Source: Flavobacterium sp.
GTDB taxonomy: Bacteria; Bacteroidota; Bacteroidia; Flavobacteriales; Flavobacteriaceae
Assembly (NCBI GenBank): GCA_014379405.1
Contig: JACMLU010000027.1
Location: 62,001-126,000 of the forward strand
Direction: 5' to 3'
Length of the DNA stretch: 64,000 nucleotides
The notes below the pieces were generated by a model that was not told the origin of the DNA, ran no database searches, and worked only from the letters and a program-made list of their open reading frames with translations. A program made the translations under genes and the position numbers. The stretch's first letter is position 1. The number at the start of each line of letters is the position of its first letter. Shown here piece after piece: positions 19,248 through 28,331 of this stretch.

Positions 19248-20621
19248 ATGAAAAATCAGGAATACGCAATAGTAGATATTGAGACCACGGGCGGTAATGC
19301 CGGTGGCAGTCGCATTACGGAAATTGCAATTATTATCCACAATGGGACAAAGGTAATCGACCGTTGGGAAACCCTCGTCAACCCCCAAAAAGAAATACCA
19401 CCCGCCATTTTTGCCCTAACCGGCATCAACAATGAAATGGTGCGTAATGCTCCTATTTTTGATGACATTTCAGAAAAAGTGTTGGAAATGTTAAACGACC
19501 GCATCTTCGTCGCCCACAATGTCAATTTCGATTATTCCTTTATTCGCCACCAACTCGAAGAAAGCGGATTCAAGTGGACAGCACAAAAACTCTGCACCGT
19601 CCGTGCAGCAAGAAAGATCAAATCGGGATTGCGTTCCTACAGTCTGGGAAAATTGTGCCATTCTTTGGACATCCCACTGACAAACCAACACCGTGCAGGA
19701 GGGGATGCGGATGCTACAGCAGTATTGTTTTCCCTTTTGCTGGAATGCGACCTCGCGGGCGAAATCGAAAAAATGATAAAAAAATCCTCCCAAGACCAAC
19801 GCTTGCCGCCTAACCTACCGCCTGCTGACTTTCAGAATTTACCGGATAAACCCGGAGTATATTATTTTCACGATCAAACCAGAAAAGTAATTTATGTGGG
19901 TAAGGCAATCAATTTGAAAAAACGGGTAGCGACCCATTTCAGCGGCCATAATGTCAACCAACAAAGGCAAAACTTCCTGCGTGACATTCACGGCATTACC
20001 TTTGAAGTTTGCGCTACCGAATTGATGGCGCTTCTCTTGGAGTGTGCCGAAATCAAAAAGTTATGGCCAGCCTACAACAGGGCGCTAAAGCGTTTTGACC
20101 CCAAGTACGGATTGTATGAATACGAAGCCCGCAGCGGATACCGCTACTTGGCAGTTGGAAAGCTGGCCAAATTTCAGTCCTGCACCGAGTCTTTCAATAG
20201 TCTATATCAAGGCATAAATGTGCTACAAAACCTGGCCCAACAATTTGGCATCGACCACCGATTCTGTAAATACGGCATAGAAGGTCACGGAGAGTTTCTC
20301 CCAACTGCCGATGCAACCAATCTACCCGAAGTAGAACAACACAACCAACAAGTCCAAGACGCCATCGATTTTCTAGTAAAACAACGGTCAACCTTTGCCA
20401 TTCTCGACAAAGGCAGATCACCCGAAGAACGCAGCTGCATCTGGGTCGAAAAGGGTCATTTCTATGGTATGGGATACATCCCTTCCGACATTGGTTTTAC
20501 AGATCCTTCAGAAATAAAAGACTATGTCACCCCATATAAAAGCAATCATTACAGCTTGCAATTAATCCTAACCTACGCCGAGAATCATCCATCCAAAGTC
20601 CATTTTAAACAAACACCCTAA
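19248..20621 (+). CDS. DnaQ-like DEDDh exonuclease fused to GIY-YIG (UvrC/Cho-like) nuclease
   Basis: VDIETTG, AHNVNFDY, HRAGGDADAT exonuclease motifs; GVYYFHD...IYVGKAINLKKRV...E...YNRA GIY-YIG motifs. Confidence 0.88.
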   Translation: MKNQEYAIVDIETTGGNAGGSRITEIAIIIHNGTKVIDRWETLVNPQKEIPPAIFALTGINNEMVRNAPIFDDISEKVLEMLNDRIFVAHNVNFDYSFIRHQLEESGFKWTAQKLCTVRAARKIKSGLRSYSLGKLCHSLDIPLTNQHRAGGDADATAVLFSLLLECDLAGEIEKMIKKSSQDQRLPPNLPPADFQNLPDKPGVYYFHDQTRKVIYVGKAINLKKRVATHFSGHNVNQQRQNFLRDIHGITFEVCATELMALLLECAEIKKLWPAYNRALKRFDPKYGLYEYEARSGYRYLAVGKLAKFQSCTESFNSLYQGINVLQNLAQQFGIDHRFCKYGIEGHGEFLPTADATNLPEVEQHNQQVQDAIDFLVKQRSTFAILDKGRSPEERSCIWVEKGHFYGMGYIPSDIGFTDPSEIKDYVTPYKSNHYSLQLILTYAENHPSKVHFKQTP

Positions 20622-20744
20622 AAAGAAAAATACTTTTCAGCGACTCGCAAAAATTTACGTAGCGAAAGCAGTACGCGGTATTGCATTCCGTACCCTATCC
20701 TTCACCACAAAAAACTAAGAAATAATCACCAACCTTATGTAAAA

Positions 20745-20880
20745 GTGTACTAAAAGTTCTATATATTTGATAACTAATAAACAAATGATATAAATACTAC
20801 TAATAGCGAAAATCTACCCTTAATTGGATGTATCACATCACTTTTTTTTTGTAGCGAGTATATTAAAGTTAGCAGTCATT
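20745..20880. repeat. Boundary repeat type 2, divergent copy
   Basis: TATATATTTGA...AACAAATG...AATCTACCCTTAATTGG...GTAGCGAGTAT...GTTAGC shared with 23785-23985 and 24914-25108. Confidence 0.6.
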
Positions 20881-20912
20881 GCAAAAAAAACAGGATAATT
20901 CAATAGCTATTT

Positions 20913-21512
20913 ATGGAGGAAATAAAAATAATATTACCAGTTTTTGCCATTATATTATCAATAATTGCTCTTTACTTAAACAAGAGAAATATTAAAAGGC
21001 AATTAAGAATCGGTAAGCTTGAAGAAATACTTGAAAACGTTTTATATCTTTCTAATTTTTATACACAACTTCTAATTTTATCCACAGACTTAAAAGATAT
21101 TAATGAAAAAAAGTTGAACAATGAAAACGTTGAAATTAATGAAAAACAATTTAGAGAAGAAATTGAGAGATTTAAAAACGTTATAGATAAAAATAAAATT
21201 CAACAAGTTGTTTCAAGAACAAGTGTATTAACAAATGCATACTTGCCAAATGGATCTCTTAAAAATAGAATTTTAACATTCAACCATCTGCTGAGTATTA
21301 TGTTTGGAAGCGTAATGTCTGAAGCCTATTATATTTTAGAGCAGAATTATAAAGAAGGAATTCCACGCAGAAAAAAAATAGGCGAATTTATTATAAAAAT
21401 AGAAAATGATTTAATTAAAGAAATGAATCTTGGCTTTAGTAGTTTAAAAAATGAAAGCTTTAAAAAATACCGTGAAGATATTTTTAAAAAAGAGATGGGA
21501 TTAATTGAATAA
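20913..21512 (+). CDS. Hypothetical protein with N-terminal TM segment
   Basis: 199 aa ORF, IILPVFAIILSIIALYL TM then coiled region. Confidence 0.6.
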   Translation: MEEIKIILPVFAIILSIIALYLNKRNIKRQLRIGKLEEILENVLYLSNFYTQLLILSTDLKDINEKKLNNENVEINEKQFREEIERFKNVIDKNKIQQVVSRTSVLTNAYLPNGSLKNRILTFNHLLSIMFGSVMSEAYYILEQNYKEGIPRRKKIGEFIIKIENDLIKEMNLGFSSLKNESFKKYREDIFKKEMGLIE

Positions 21513-21537
21513 GCTACGACTGAAAACTGCTAATACT

Positions 21538-21592
21538 ATGGATTTTGGCAATTGGCTTAATGGAAAGTTGGTTTTGTATTTGGGAAGATTTG
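21538..21592. repeat. Boundary repeat type 1, copy A
   Basis: GGATTTTGGCAATTGGCTTAATGGAAAGTTGGTTTTGTATTTGGGAAGATTTG. Confidence 0.8.
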
Positions 21593-21696
21593 CTTCGCCT
21601 GTTCGCTATAGCTCGGGTGGCACATCCAAAAATAGAGCTAAATTTAGTCATAAACTGTCATAAGTGCGAAAACTTTGTGCGTAAAATTAACAAAAA

Positions 21697-22473
21697 ATGA
21701 CAAAAATAGACTCAAATTTTAAATATCTAAGGGTCAAACTCCGGCAATTTGGTGTTGAAATTAGTGACGATGTTTTTAAACGTTATCATCCAGCAACTAT
21801 AATAATTAAAAAAGAAATATGTGTCTTTTGTAATTCAACTGACCAAATTACTAAAGAGCACGTTTTACCTAAGTGGATATTTGAGAAAAATACAGAAACC
21901 ACTTTAATTTCAAGCGTAAATAAACAAACACAAACATATAATAAAGCAGTAATTCCAACTTGCGCTTTTTGTAATAATTCTATACTTGCCCAAATTGAAA
22001 ATCACATTATAAAAGTAATTCAAAGATTAGAAACTTGTAAAACATATGACGATATAGATTTAAAAAATGTTATACGTTGGCTAGAAGTACTGGATTATAA
22101 ATTACAAGTCTTTGATTGTCGTAGAAAATATATTAAATATGGAGAATCTGAATATTGCAGTGATTGGGGAATCATTCCAATTTCTATGATGAGACATTTT
22201 ATCGATATGAATCCGTTTTTAGCATATGATTTTCTTAGAAAATCACAACGTAGAATAACTGTTAAAGCAAAAACTATAGAAAACAATTCATTAATAATAT
22301 TTGATACCGCTTCTCCTCACTTTAATTTTTTTACGCAACCAAATGAATATATATTTATTAGTTTTCCTATGAACAAAATAGCAATTTTTCTATTTCTTAA
22401 AAAAAAATTTAGTAATAGTAAGGAAGCAACAGATGAAGCATATTATATAATGAAAAATGTATTTGCAACATAA
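21697..22473 (+). CDS. HNH-endonuclease-like protein
   Basis: CVFCNSTDQITKEHVLPKWI...CAFCNNSI: paired CxxC plus EHVLP. Confidence 0.65.
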   Translation: MTKIDSNFKYLRVKLRQFGVEISDDVFKRYHPATIIIKKEICVFCNSTDQITKEHVLPKWIFEKNTETTLISSVNKQTQTYNKAVIPTCAFCNNSILAQIENHIIKVIQRLETCKTYDDIDLKNVIRWLEVLDYKLQVFDCRRKYIKYGESEYCSDWGIIPISMMRHFIDMNPFLAYDFLRKSQRRITVKAKTIENNSLIIFDTASPHFNFFTQPNEYIFISFPMNKIAIFLFLKKKFSNSKEATDEAYYIMKNVFAT

Positions 22474-22493
22474 TCTACACACAACAACTTACA

Positions 22494-22532
22494 ACGGATT
22501 TGGGAAATTGACTTACTGGAAAGTTGTTTTTT
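22494..22532. repeat. Boundary repeat type 1, degenerate copy B
   Basis: CGGATTTGGGAAATTGACTTACTGGAAAGTTG. Confidence 0.55.
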
Positions 22533-22628
22533 TAACTGAGATGAATTGGCAAATCCGAAGACAAGCCTTAATTTAGTACCAAACCCGCTGTAATAAAGGA
22601 ACGTAGGCAGCAATTATAAATCCCGTAA

Positions 22629-23441
22629 ATGGAAAAACTCTTTACAAAAGAAGAATTACTCTTAATTGAAAATGAGGCAAATTCAAATTTGGAATATTAT
22701 CTTGATGCTCATGTACTAGATGGAAATGCTACTGAAATTTCCATAAAAACAATTTCGAAAAAAAACCAACTTATTTTCGTTGAAGGAAATCAATATACAG
22801 GATTTGAGCATTTTAATGATCGACATAGTTTTCTATCGTTCAAAAATTACTGGATTAATAATGATGGAAATATAAAGTTAGATAATCCAAGTAAGTTTAA
22901 TCCTCGTACTGTTCCAATTATGGATTATATCAAAATTGCAGACACAATATTTTGTAAGGAAAATAAAAACATTACAAAAAATAATAGACCTGAATTTTTT
23001 GATAAATTCACTGGTGTTTTAGGTTCGGATTTAAAAGAAAAATATCATTTAATAACATATAAAGACACTAAAATAGTTCATACGCTCTTTCCAGATAAGA
23101 AAACTCATAATAGTAAGCGCAAGTGCCAATTCGGAAAAGGTATAAGCAAAATCATAACGAAATTTCCCGAAGGTTACAATGATCTATTTATGCCTTACGA
23201 AAATAGTGAAGGTAAAACAGCATATTCGATTTTATACAGAAAATACTATTTAGAAAAAATCGAACGGTTATTCATTCAAAAGCATGATAGCGAAGGAAAT
23301 CCAACAGAACAATTTTTATTAGGATATAGAAATATTGAAATGCATGAAAAGTTTGAGCGTGAAGATATGAACAGAATACAAATTTCAGATTTAACCGAAT
23401 TCGAAAAAATTATTACCAAAATCGACGAAAGAAGTAAATAA
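22629..23441 (+). CDS. Hypothetical protein
   Basis: 270 aa ORF. Confidence 0.6.
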   Translation: MEKLFTKEELLLIENEANSNLEYYLDAHVLDGNATEISIKTISKKNQLIFVEGNQYTGFEHFNDRHSFLSFKNYWINNDGNIKLDNPSKFNPRTVPIMDYIKIADTIFCKENKNITKNNRPEFFDKFTGVLGSDLKEKYHLITYKDTKIVHTLFPDKKTHNSKRKCQFGKGISKIITKFPEGYNDLFMPYENSEGKTAYSILYRKYYLEKIERLFIQKHDSEGNPTEQFLLGYRNIEMHEKFEREDMNRIQISDLTEFEKIITKIDERSK

Positions 23442-23449
23442 GAATAACT

Positions 23450-23522
23450 ACTACTAACAGCTACAAAAATGAATTTAGGCAATGGGATTAAAAGGAAGTT
23501 GGTTTTGTATTTATAAGATTTA
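23450..23522. repeat. Boundary repeat type 1, copy C with CTAACAGCTAC start
   Basis: ACTAACAGCTACAAAAATGAATTTAGGCAATGGGATTAAAAGGAAGTTGGTTTTGTATTT. Confidence 0.7.
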
Positions 23523-23630
23523 GCAAACCAAGGTCGCAGATAGCAGATATATATTAGAGTACAATAGTGCGGATTTAAGCCACAACAATAAGCCATAAAG
23601 TCAACACACAAAACAACATCCATCGTAAAT

Positions 23631-23690
23631 TCCCTTCCTCTGGAGAGCCTGTCCCAAACAATTCGGAAGGTGCCCGCAGAGCGGGGTGGT
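23631..23690. repeat. Dispersed GGAGAGCCTGTCCCAA repeat, copy 3
   Basis: Similarity to 8387-8446 and 10148-10208. Confidence 0.75.
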
Positions 23691-23784
23691 TCCTTCTCCA
23701 AAACCCCTTTCCCCCACTCCCCAATCCTTCCCAATCCTTCCCACAACTACCTGAAACTAGAAAAATCACAAAAAAAAACAGCCT

Positions 23785-23985
23785 TTACGGTTTCCCGTAA
23801 AATCCCTGACTCAAAAGGACTTACTTTTGAAAATAGATATAAAAACTATATTTTTTTTATCAGTGTTTTCGGTATTAATTTATATATTTGAGGAAATAAC
23901 AAATGCTACAAAATAGCAAAAATCTATCGAATTTTGGGCGCATAGTCACTACGAAGTAGCGAGTATCTACAAGTTAGCTGAATTT
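23785..23985. repeat. Boundary repeat type 2, copy 1 (about 200 bp)
   Basis: TTTACGGTTTCCCGTAAAATCCCTGA...CACTACGAAGTAGCGAGTATCTACAAGTTAGC; near-copy at 24914-25108. Confidence 0.85.
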
Positions 23986-24065
23986 TGCCACTCTGACCCT
24001 AAAAGTAAAAAAGATAGAAAAGAATAATAAAAAAATTAATTAAGATTAACCAAACAAAATTTTAA

Positions 24066-24332
24066 ATGGACAGTTTTGAAGAGTATCAAGAAAACTATAA
24101 TCTAGCAGTAAATAAACTAAATGAAGCAATAAATAAATTAGCTGAAAGCATATCATCAAAAATTAGAATTGAAAAAGATAAGAAAGAAAGAGTAACTATT
24201 TTAAAAGATCTTCAAAAAGTTCCTTCAATACAGGTTTTGAAGAAGGTTAATGCAATCGCAATCGAAAATGAAGATTATGAAACTTGTGATGCAATTAAAG
24301 AATTTTGTAAATACAAAGGTATAGTTCTTTAA
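24066..24332 (+). CDS. Small protein with UvrB/UvrC-motif-like C-terminus
   Basis: 88 aa; AIAIENEDYETCDAIKEFC. Confidence 0.5.
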   Translation: MDSFEEYQENYNLAVNKLNEAINKLAESISSKIRIEKDKKERVTILKDLQKVPSIQVLKKVNAIAIENEDYETCDAIKEFCKYKGIVL

Positions 24333-24335
24333 AAT

Positions 24336-24520
24336 ATGGTTACTTACAAAGATGCATTAGCTGAATATGAGTCTGAAGATGATAATGGAAAACATCGCTT
24401 AATTTACTCATATTTTGGACTTTCAATCTATTTTAGTTAAGTTTTAGAAGAAATTTTTTCCATAATGCTATGGACTGACAAGAATATACAATGAAAAATG
24501 TCATATAAGATTACATTACT
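24336..24520 (+). pseudogene. Decayed ORF with in-frame stops
   Basis: MVTYKDALAEYESEDDNGKHRLIYSYFGLSIYFS*VLEEIFSIMLWTDKNIQ*: protein-like sequence continues past TAA at 24438. Confidence 0.5.
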
Positions 24521-24564
24521 TAATGCATTTAAGTCCAAATAAACCACAATAAATTAAAGAAAAT

Positions 24565-24834
24565 ATGAGCTTAGAAGTAATAAAAAAAGAAATTCAAATA
24601 ATAGAATCTTATCTAACAGAAGAAGAGTTAAATAAAGATTTAATAGAAGTGCAAAATGATGAATTGATTAAGTATCTTGAAACTATAGGTGCTAGAGAAA
24701 TTCAATATAAAACTGGAAATCAACCTCAATTTGGTAAGTTTACAGAATTAGGTGGTGTCACTAATTTGTGGTATAAAGACGATAATGATATTTGGCTTAT
24801 TAAAAATTACGAAATAAAGCGATTTTTTAAATAA
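24565..24834 (+). CDS. Hypothetical small protein
   Basis: 89 aa ORF. Confidence 0.5.
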   Translation: MSLEVIKKEIQIIESYLTEEELNKDLIEVQNDELIKYLETIGAREIQYKTGNQPQFGKFTELGGVTNLWYKDDNDIWLIKNYEIKRFFK

Positions 24835-24840
24835 AACTAC

Positions 24841-24864
24841 GCACAACAGCCGTAGCTGTTGTGC
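24841..24864. repeat. Perfect 10-bp inverted repeat at gene 3' boundary
   Basis: GCACAACAGC-CGTA-GCTGTTGTGC, 6 nt after stop at 24834. Confidence 0.85.
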
Positions 24865-24913
24865 AACCTCATTCAAAAACTAAACTTTCAAAATAAGCAC
24901 AAAAAAACCACCC

Positions 24914-25108
24914 TTTACGGTTTCCCCTAACATCCCTGAACCAAAAGAAGTTACTTTTGAAAATAGAAATAAAACAATATATTTTTTATCAGTGTTTTCC
25001 TTATTAATTCATATATTTGAGGAAATAACAAATGCTGAAAAATAGAGACAATCTACCCTATTATTGGTATAGGCGCTACGAAGAAGCGACTATACGTTAG
25101 TTAGTGGC
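24914..25108. repeat. Boundary repeat type 2, copy 2
   Basis: TTTACGGTTTCCCCTAACATCCCTGA...GCGCTACGAAGAAGCGACTATACGTTAGTTAG. Confidence 0.85.
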
Positions 25109-25135
25109 AATACAACGAGACCTCACACATAAACA

Positions 25136-26032
25136 ATGAGCGATAGTAAAAAAGATAAAGATTTTAGAAAACTTTCTATTGACACCTTCTTCAATTTTGA
25201 AGCAGATGGAATAGATATTGCCCAAAATCAAGTAAAACTCATTCACAATTCAGGCGACATTCCTTCTTCAGGAAGTCAATTAGAAGTGGCGATACGTAAT
25301 TTTTTCAAAAGAAAATTACCTGTAAAATATTATATTAGTAACGGGCATATTATTGACACGACACTTTCTACAAGTCCACAGTTAGACTTAATTATTGCAG
25401 ATAATTTCAGAACACCAATTTTATATAAAACATTTGACGATACTGAATATTTAACATATGAATCAATATATTCTTATGCAGAAATAAAGTCAAGTTGGAA
25501 CAAAAAATATATTGATGACTTTGTTACCACAAAAGAAAGAATCTACAAGTTTTTAGTTCGGGAAAACATTAGTCCAAACTTTTTAGATGCAGGTGGTAAA
25601 GGAATAATGCTAAATGTTCCGACAACAAGCAATGAATATAAAAATCCTTTGTTTTCATTTATGTTCATTGGTGACAGTTCAGCATTCTCTTTTGAACACA
25701 TTAAAGAGTACTATCAAAATACTAATTGGAAATTTTTGCCGAATATTATTTGCCTATATGATAAAGGATTAATTGTAAATATCAATAAATCTGAATTAGA
25801 AAATAAAATTTTCAAAATAAATCTATATCCTGAGTTTCTGTCAAATAATCAAGGAGACAGTGTATGGATACTTTTAAAAATTGACAAAAAAAGAAGCACT
25901 TTAGGAACTTTATATTATATGGTATTAGAACATTTAAATACGTGTGTTTTAGGCAGTCCAAATATGTTAGAGTATATGCAGAAAATATTTGAAATTAATC
26001 CTGATAACATTGACTTTATAAATGAATTTTAA
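25136..26032 (+). CDS. DUF6602-like putative PD-(D/E)xK nuclease
   Basis: SPQLDLIIADN ... IYSYAEIKSSW: D-x(n)-ExK arrangement. Confidence 0.65.
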   Translation: MSDSKKDKDFRKLSIDTFFNFEADGIDIAQNQVKLIHNSGDIPSSGSQLEVAIRNFFKRKLPVKYYISNGHIIDTTLSTSPQLDLIIADNFRTPILYKTFDDTEYLTYESIYSYAEIKSSWNKKYIDDFVTTKERIYKFLVRENISPNFLDAGGKGIMLNVPTTSNEYKNPLFSFMFIGDSSAFSFEHIKEYYQNTNWKFLPNIICLYDKGLIVNINKSELENKIFKINLYPEFLSNNQGDSVWILLKIDKKRSTLGTLYYMVLEHLNTCVLGSPNMLEYMQKIFEINPDNIDFINEF

Positions 26033-27098
26033 TATGATAAATATAGACGAACTCGAAATAAATAGAATTGTAATCCACCGTGTACATAAAAAAGTTGACG
26101 GAGATGAGTTTGGTTTTGCAGAATATTCAGAAAACCTTTTTTCATTTGGTATATTAGAATTAGAAACTCTAAAAAGAAGAATTGGTACTTCCTTCTCAAA
26201 ATCAAAAAGATTTTTTAAACTCGAAATAGCCAAAACAGAAGACAATTCTTTCTTTGGTTATTCAAGGACAGTGAAAAATTCAAACAATGATGAGTTTTTA
26301 GAAAAGTCGAAGAGCATTTCTGATTTATTGGCTATGAGCCATAATAAAAGAACTATTCCAGCTGGTTTGCTATTAATACTTGATGGCTACATTTCAAGTA
26401 AACATTTTGTACTTGTAATAAAAGCAGAATTACAAGAAGCCTTTACTATTAAGGAGCTTAACAGTCAGAAACTTGTTGAACTTGTAAATGACTTATTTCT
26501 TTCACCTGCAAAAGACTTTTATAAAATAGGATTTATTATTGAAGACAGTAACAATCTTTCTCAACCGAATGATATCTATTCTTGCTATATGTATGATGAC
26601 AATTTCAGTAGCGGTAAAAGAGATTTAGCAGAATATTTTTATAATGACTTTTTGGGATTTCAAACTAACAGAAACGACAAATTAATAACAAAGAATTTTA
26701 GAGAAGATTTATTCAAGTTTATAGAAACCAATGTTGTCTCATTTGATGATAAACGTGGTCTAAAAAGTGCAGTTAATACTCTATACAGGGAAAACACAAC
26801 AGGTATAATAAATCCACAAGAATTTGCAGAGACACACTTTCCAGAAGACTTGTTGAGAATATTTGGAAGTGAGGTTGGTTCTAATTATCCAAATTCATTT
26901 ACAAAAGATTTGGCATTAGTTGACAGAAACCTAAATAGAGGACAAATAAAATTAGTTGATGATTTAACAATTGCAGGTCCACAAAATTCGATAGACAACG
27001 TTTCAATTTCAAATGGACAAAATTTTGACATTGAACGTTTGAGGATGCAAATAGAAAATGGAGAAATTAGACAAGTTGTAACAATAAAAGCCGAATAA
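26022..27098 (+). CDS. NdpA/nucleoid-associated-protein-like
   Basis: IVIHRVHKKVDGDEFGFAEYSENLFSF...SSKHFVLVIKAELQEAF; overlaps upstream gene by 11 nt. Confidence 0.5.
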   Translation: MNFNMINIDELEINRIVIHRVHKKVDGDEFGFAEYSENLFSFGILELETLKRRIGTSFSKSKRFFKLEIAKTEDNSFFGYSRTVKNSNNDEFLEKSKSISDLLAMSHNKRTIPAGLLLILDGYISSKHFVLVIKAELQEAFTIKELNSQKLVELVNDLFLSPAKDFYKIGFIIEDSNNLSQPNDIYSCYMYDDNFSSGKRDLAEYFYNDFLGFQTNRNDKLITKNFREDLFKFIETNVVSFDDKRGLKSAVNTLYRENTTGIINPQEFAETHFPEDLLRIFGSEVGSNYPNSFTKDLALVDRNLNRGQIKLVDDLTIAGPQNSIDNVSISNGQNFDIERLRMQIENGEIRQVVTIKAE

Positions 27099-27109
27099 AA
27101 ATGTACTGC

Positions 27110-27180
27110 CACTAACAGCTACAACCGATTTGGGCAATTGGCTTAATGGAAAGTTAGTTTTGTATTTGGAAAATTTGTGT
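27110..27180. repeat. Boundary repeat type 1, copy D
   Basis: CCACTAACAGCTACAACCGATTTGGGCAATTGGCTTAATGGAAAGTTAGTTTTGTATTTGG. Confidence 0.8.
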
Positions 27181-27268
27181 TTAACCGCAAAATCTCGCAT
27201 CTTTATTCCCCCACCTCGCCAAGCGCCAGAAAGTTATAGTCAAGTTTCATCATCATTCTTTAGAACCT

Positions 27269-28114
27269 ATGTTTGAAATATTTTCAACAAGAGAAGTTGC
27301 AATTATAATATGGTCAACAATATTCGTTGTTGTGGCTATATTTATTGTAAAATTCAAACAACTTTTAGAACTTCTTAAATCATTTTTTGTTTATAAAATT
27401 CAACTTCCACTATGGTTTATGTTTATATACATAACGGTAATTACTACTTGTTTATATTTCCTGAAAATTTGGAATTTTGGTTTGCTAAAAGACACTATTA
27501 TCTGGTCAATAGCTTCTAGCACAATTTTATTTTTCAACATAAATAAAGCAAAGGATTTAACATATTTTAAACCTGTAATATTCGAAAATCTTAAGGCTAT
27601 AGTAATTTTAGAATTTGTATCCAACTTTTATACATTTAGCTTTACAACCGAAATGATAGTTATTCCTATAATGACATTTATTGGACTTCTTCAAATTGCT
27701 GCAGAATATTCTGCTAAAACAAAATCCGAACATTTGAAAGTCGCTAGCTGTTTGAAAACTTTTTTTAGTTTAGCTGGAATTTTAATCTTCACATATGTTA
27801 GCTATGAAACAATTAAATATTATAATTTGCTGTTGACTGTTCAAAATATAAAAAGTCTATTACTTCCATTTGTGTATACAATTTCTTTAATCCCATTTCT
27901 TTATTTACTAGCATTATATATGAATTATGAGATGCTTTTTATCCGTATACCTTATCTTGTAAAAGATAAAAAAAAGCAAAGGAAATTGAAAAGAAATATT
28001 CTACTAATTTCAAATTTAAATTTAAACAACCTAAATAAAATCAGTGTCAATTTGGATTGGTATTCAATAGAAAAACATGGCATTAAAAAAAGTTTAAAAA
28101 AGATTATAAAGTAA
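27269..28114 (+). CDS. Multi-pass membrane protein of unknown function
   Basis: 281 aa with about six hydrophobic segments. Confidence 0.55.
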   Translation: MFEIFSTREVAIIIWSTIFVVVAIFIVKFKQLLELLKSFFVYKIQLPLWFMFIYITVITTCLYFLKIWNFGLLKDTIIWSIASSTILFFNINKAKDLTYFKPVIFENLKAIVILEFVSNFYTFSFTTEMIVIPIMTFIGLLQIAAEYSAKTKSEHLKVASCLKTFFSLAGILIFTYVSYETIKYYNLLLTVQNIKSLLLPFVYTISLIPFLYLLALYMNYEMLFIRIPYLVKDKKKQRKLKRNILLISNLNLNNLNKISVNLDWYSIEKHGIKKSLKKIIK

Positions 28115-28331
28115 AACCTACCTATAACAGCTAACCCTCTAGCGCAAACTTCCCGCTCGTGCCCGCAACAATAAGACATAAGGTAAACACACACAAAAAA
28201 AGCCATAAGAAAATAATTCCTGTAGCTTTTTTATAAAATTGAAATTACTAATCTTTGCGGCACAGATTGCTAATACACGCTATCGGGGGTTAGAATTACT
28301 AGCTCTTGTTTCAAAATAAACTTTATTTTAA

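Noticed and set aside
23276-23746. 156 aa minus ORF
   Set aside because: Antisense to the 270 aa gene and covers a dispersed repeat; composition not protein-like.
20745-28290. Canonical integron attC array
   Set aside because: Boundary ends do not fit RYYYAAC/GTTRRRY strictly and no intI is visible; kept only as a cassette-like hypothesis.
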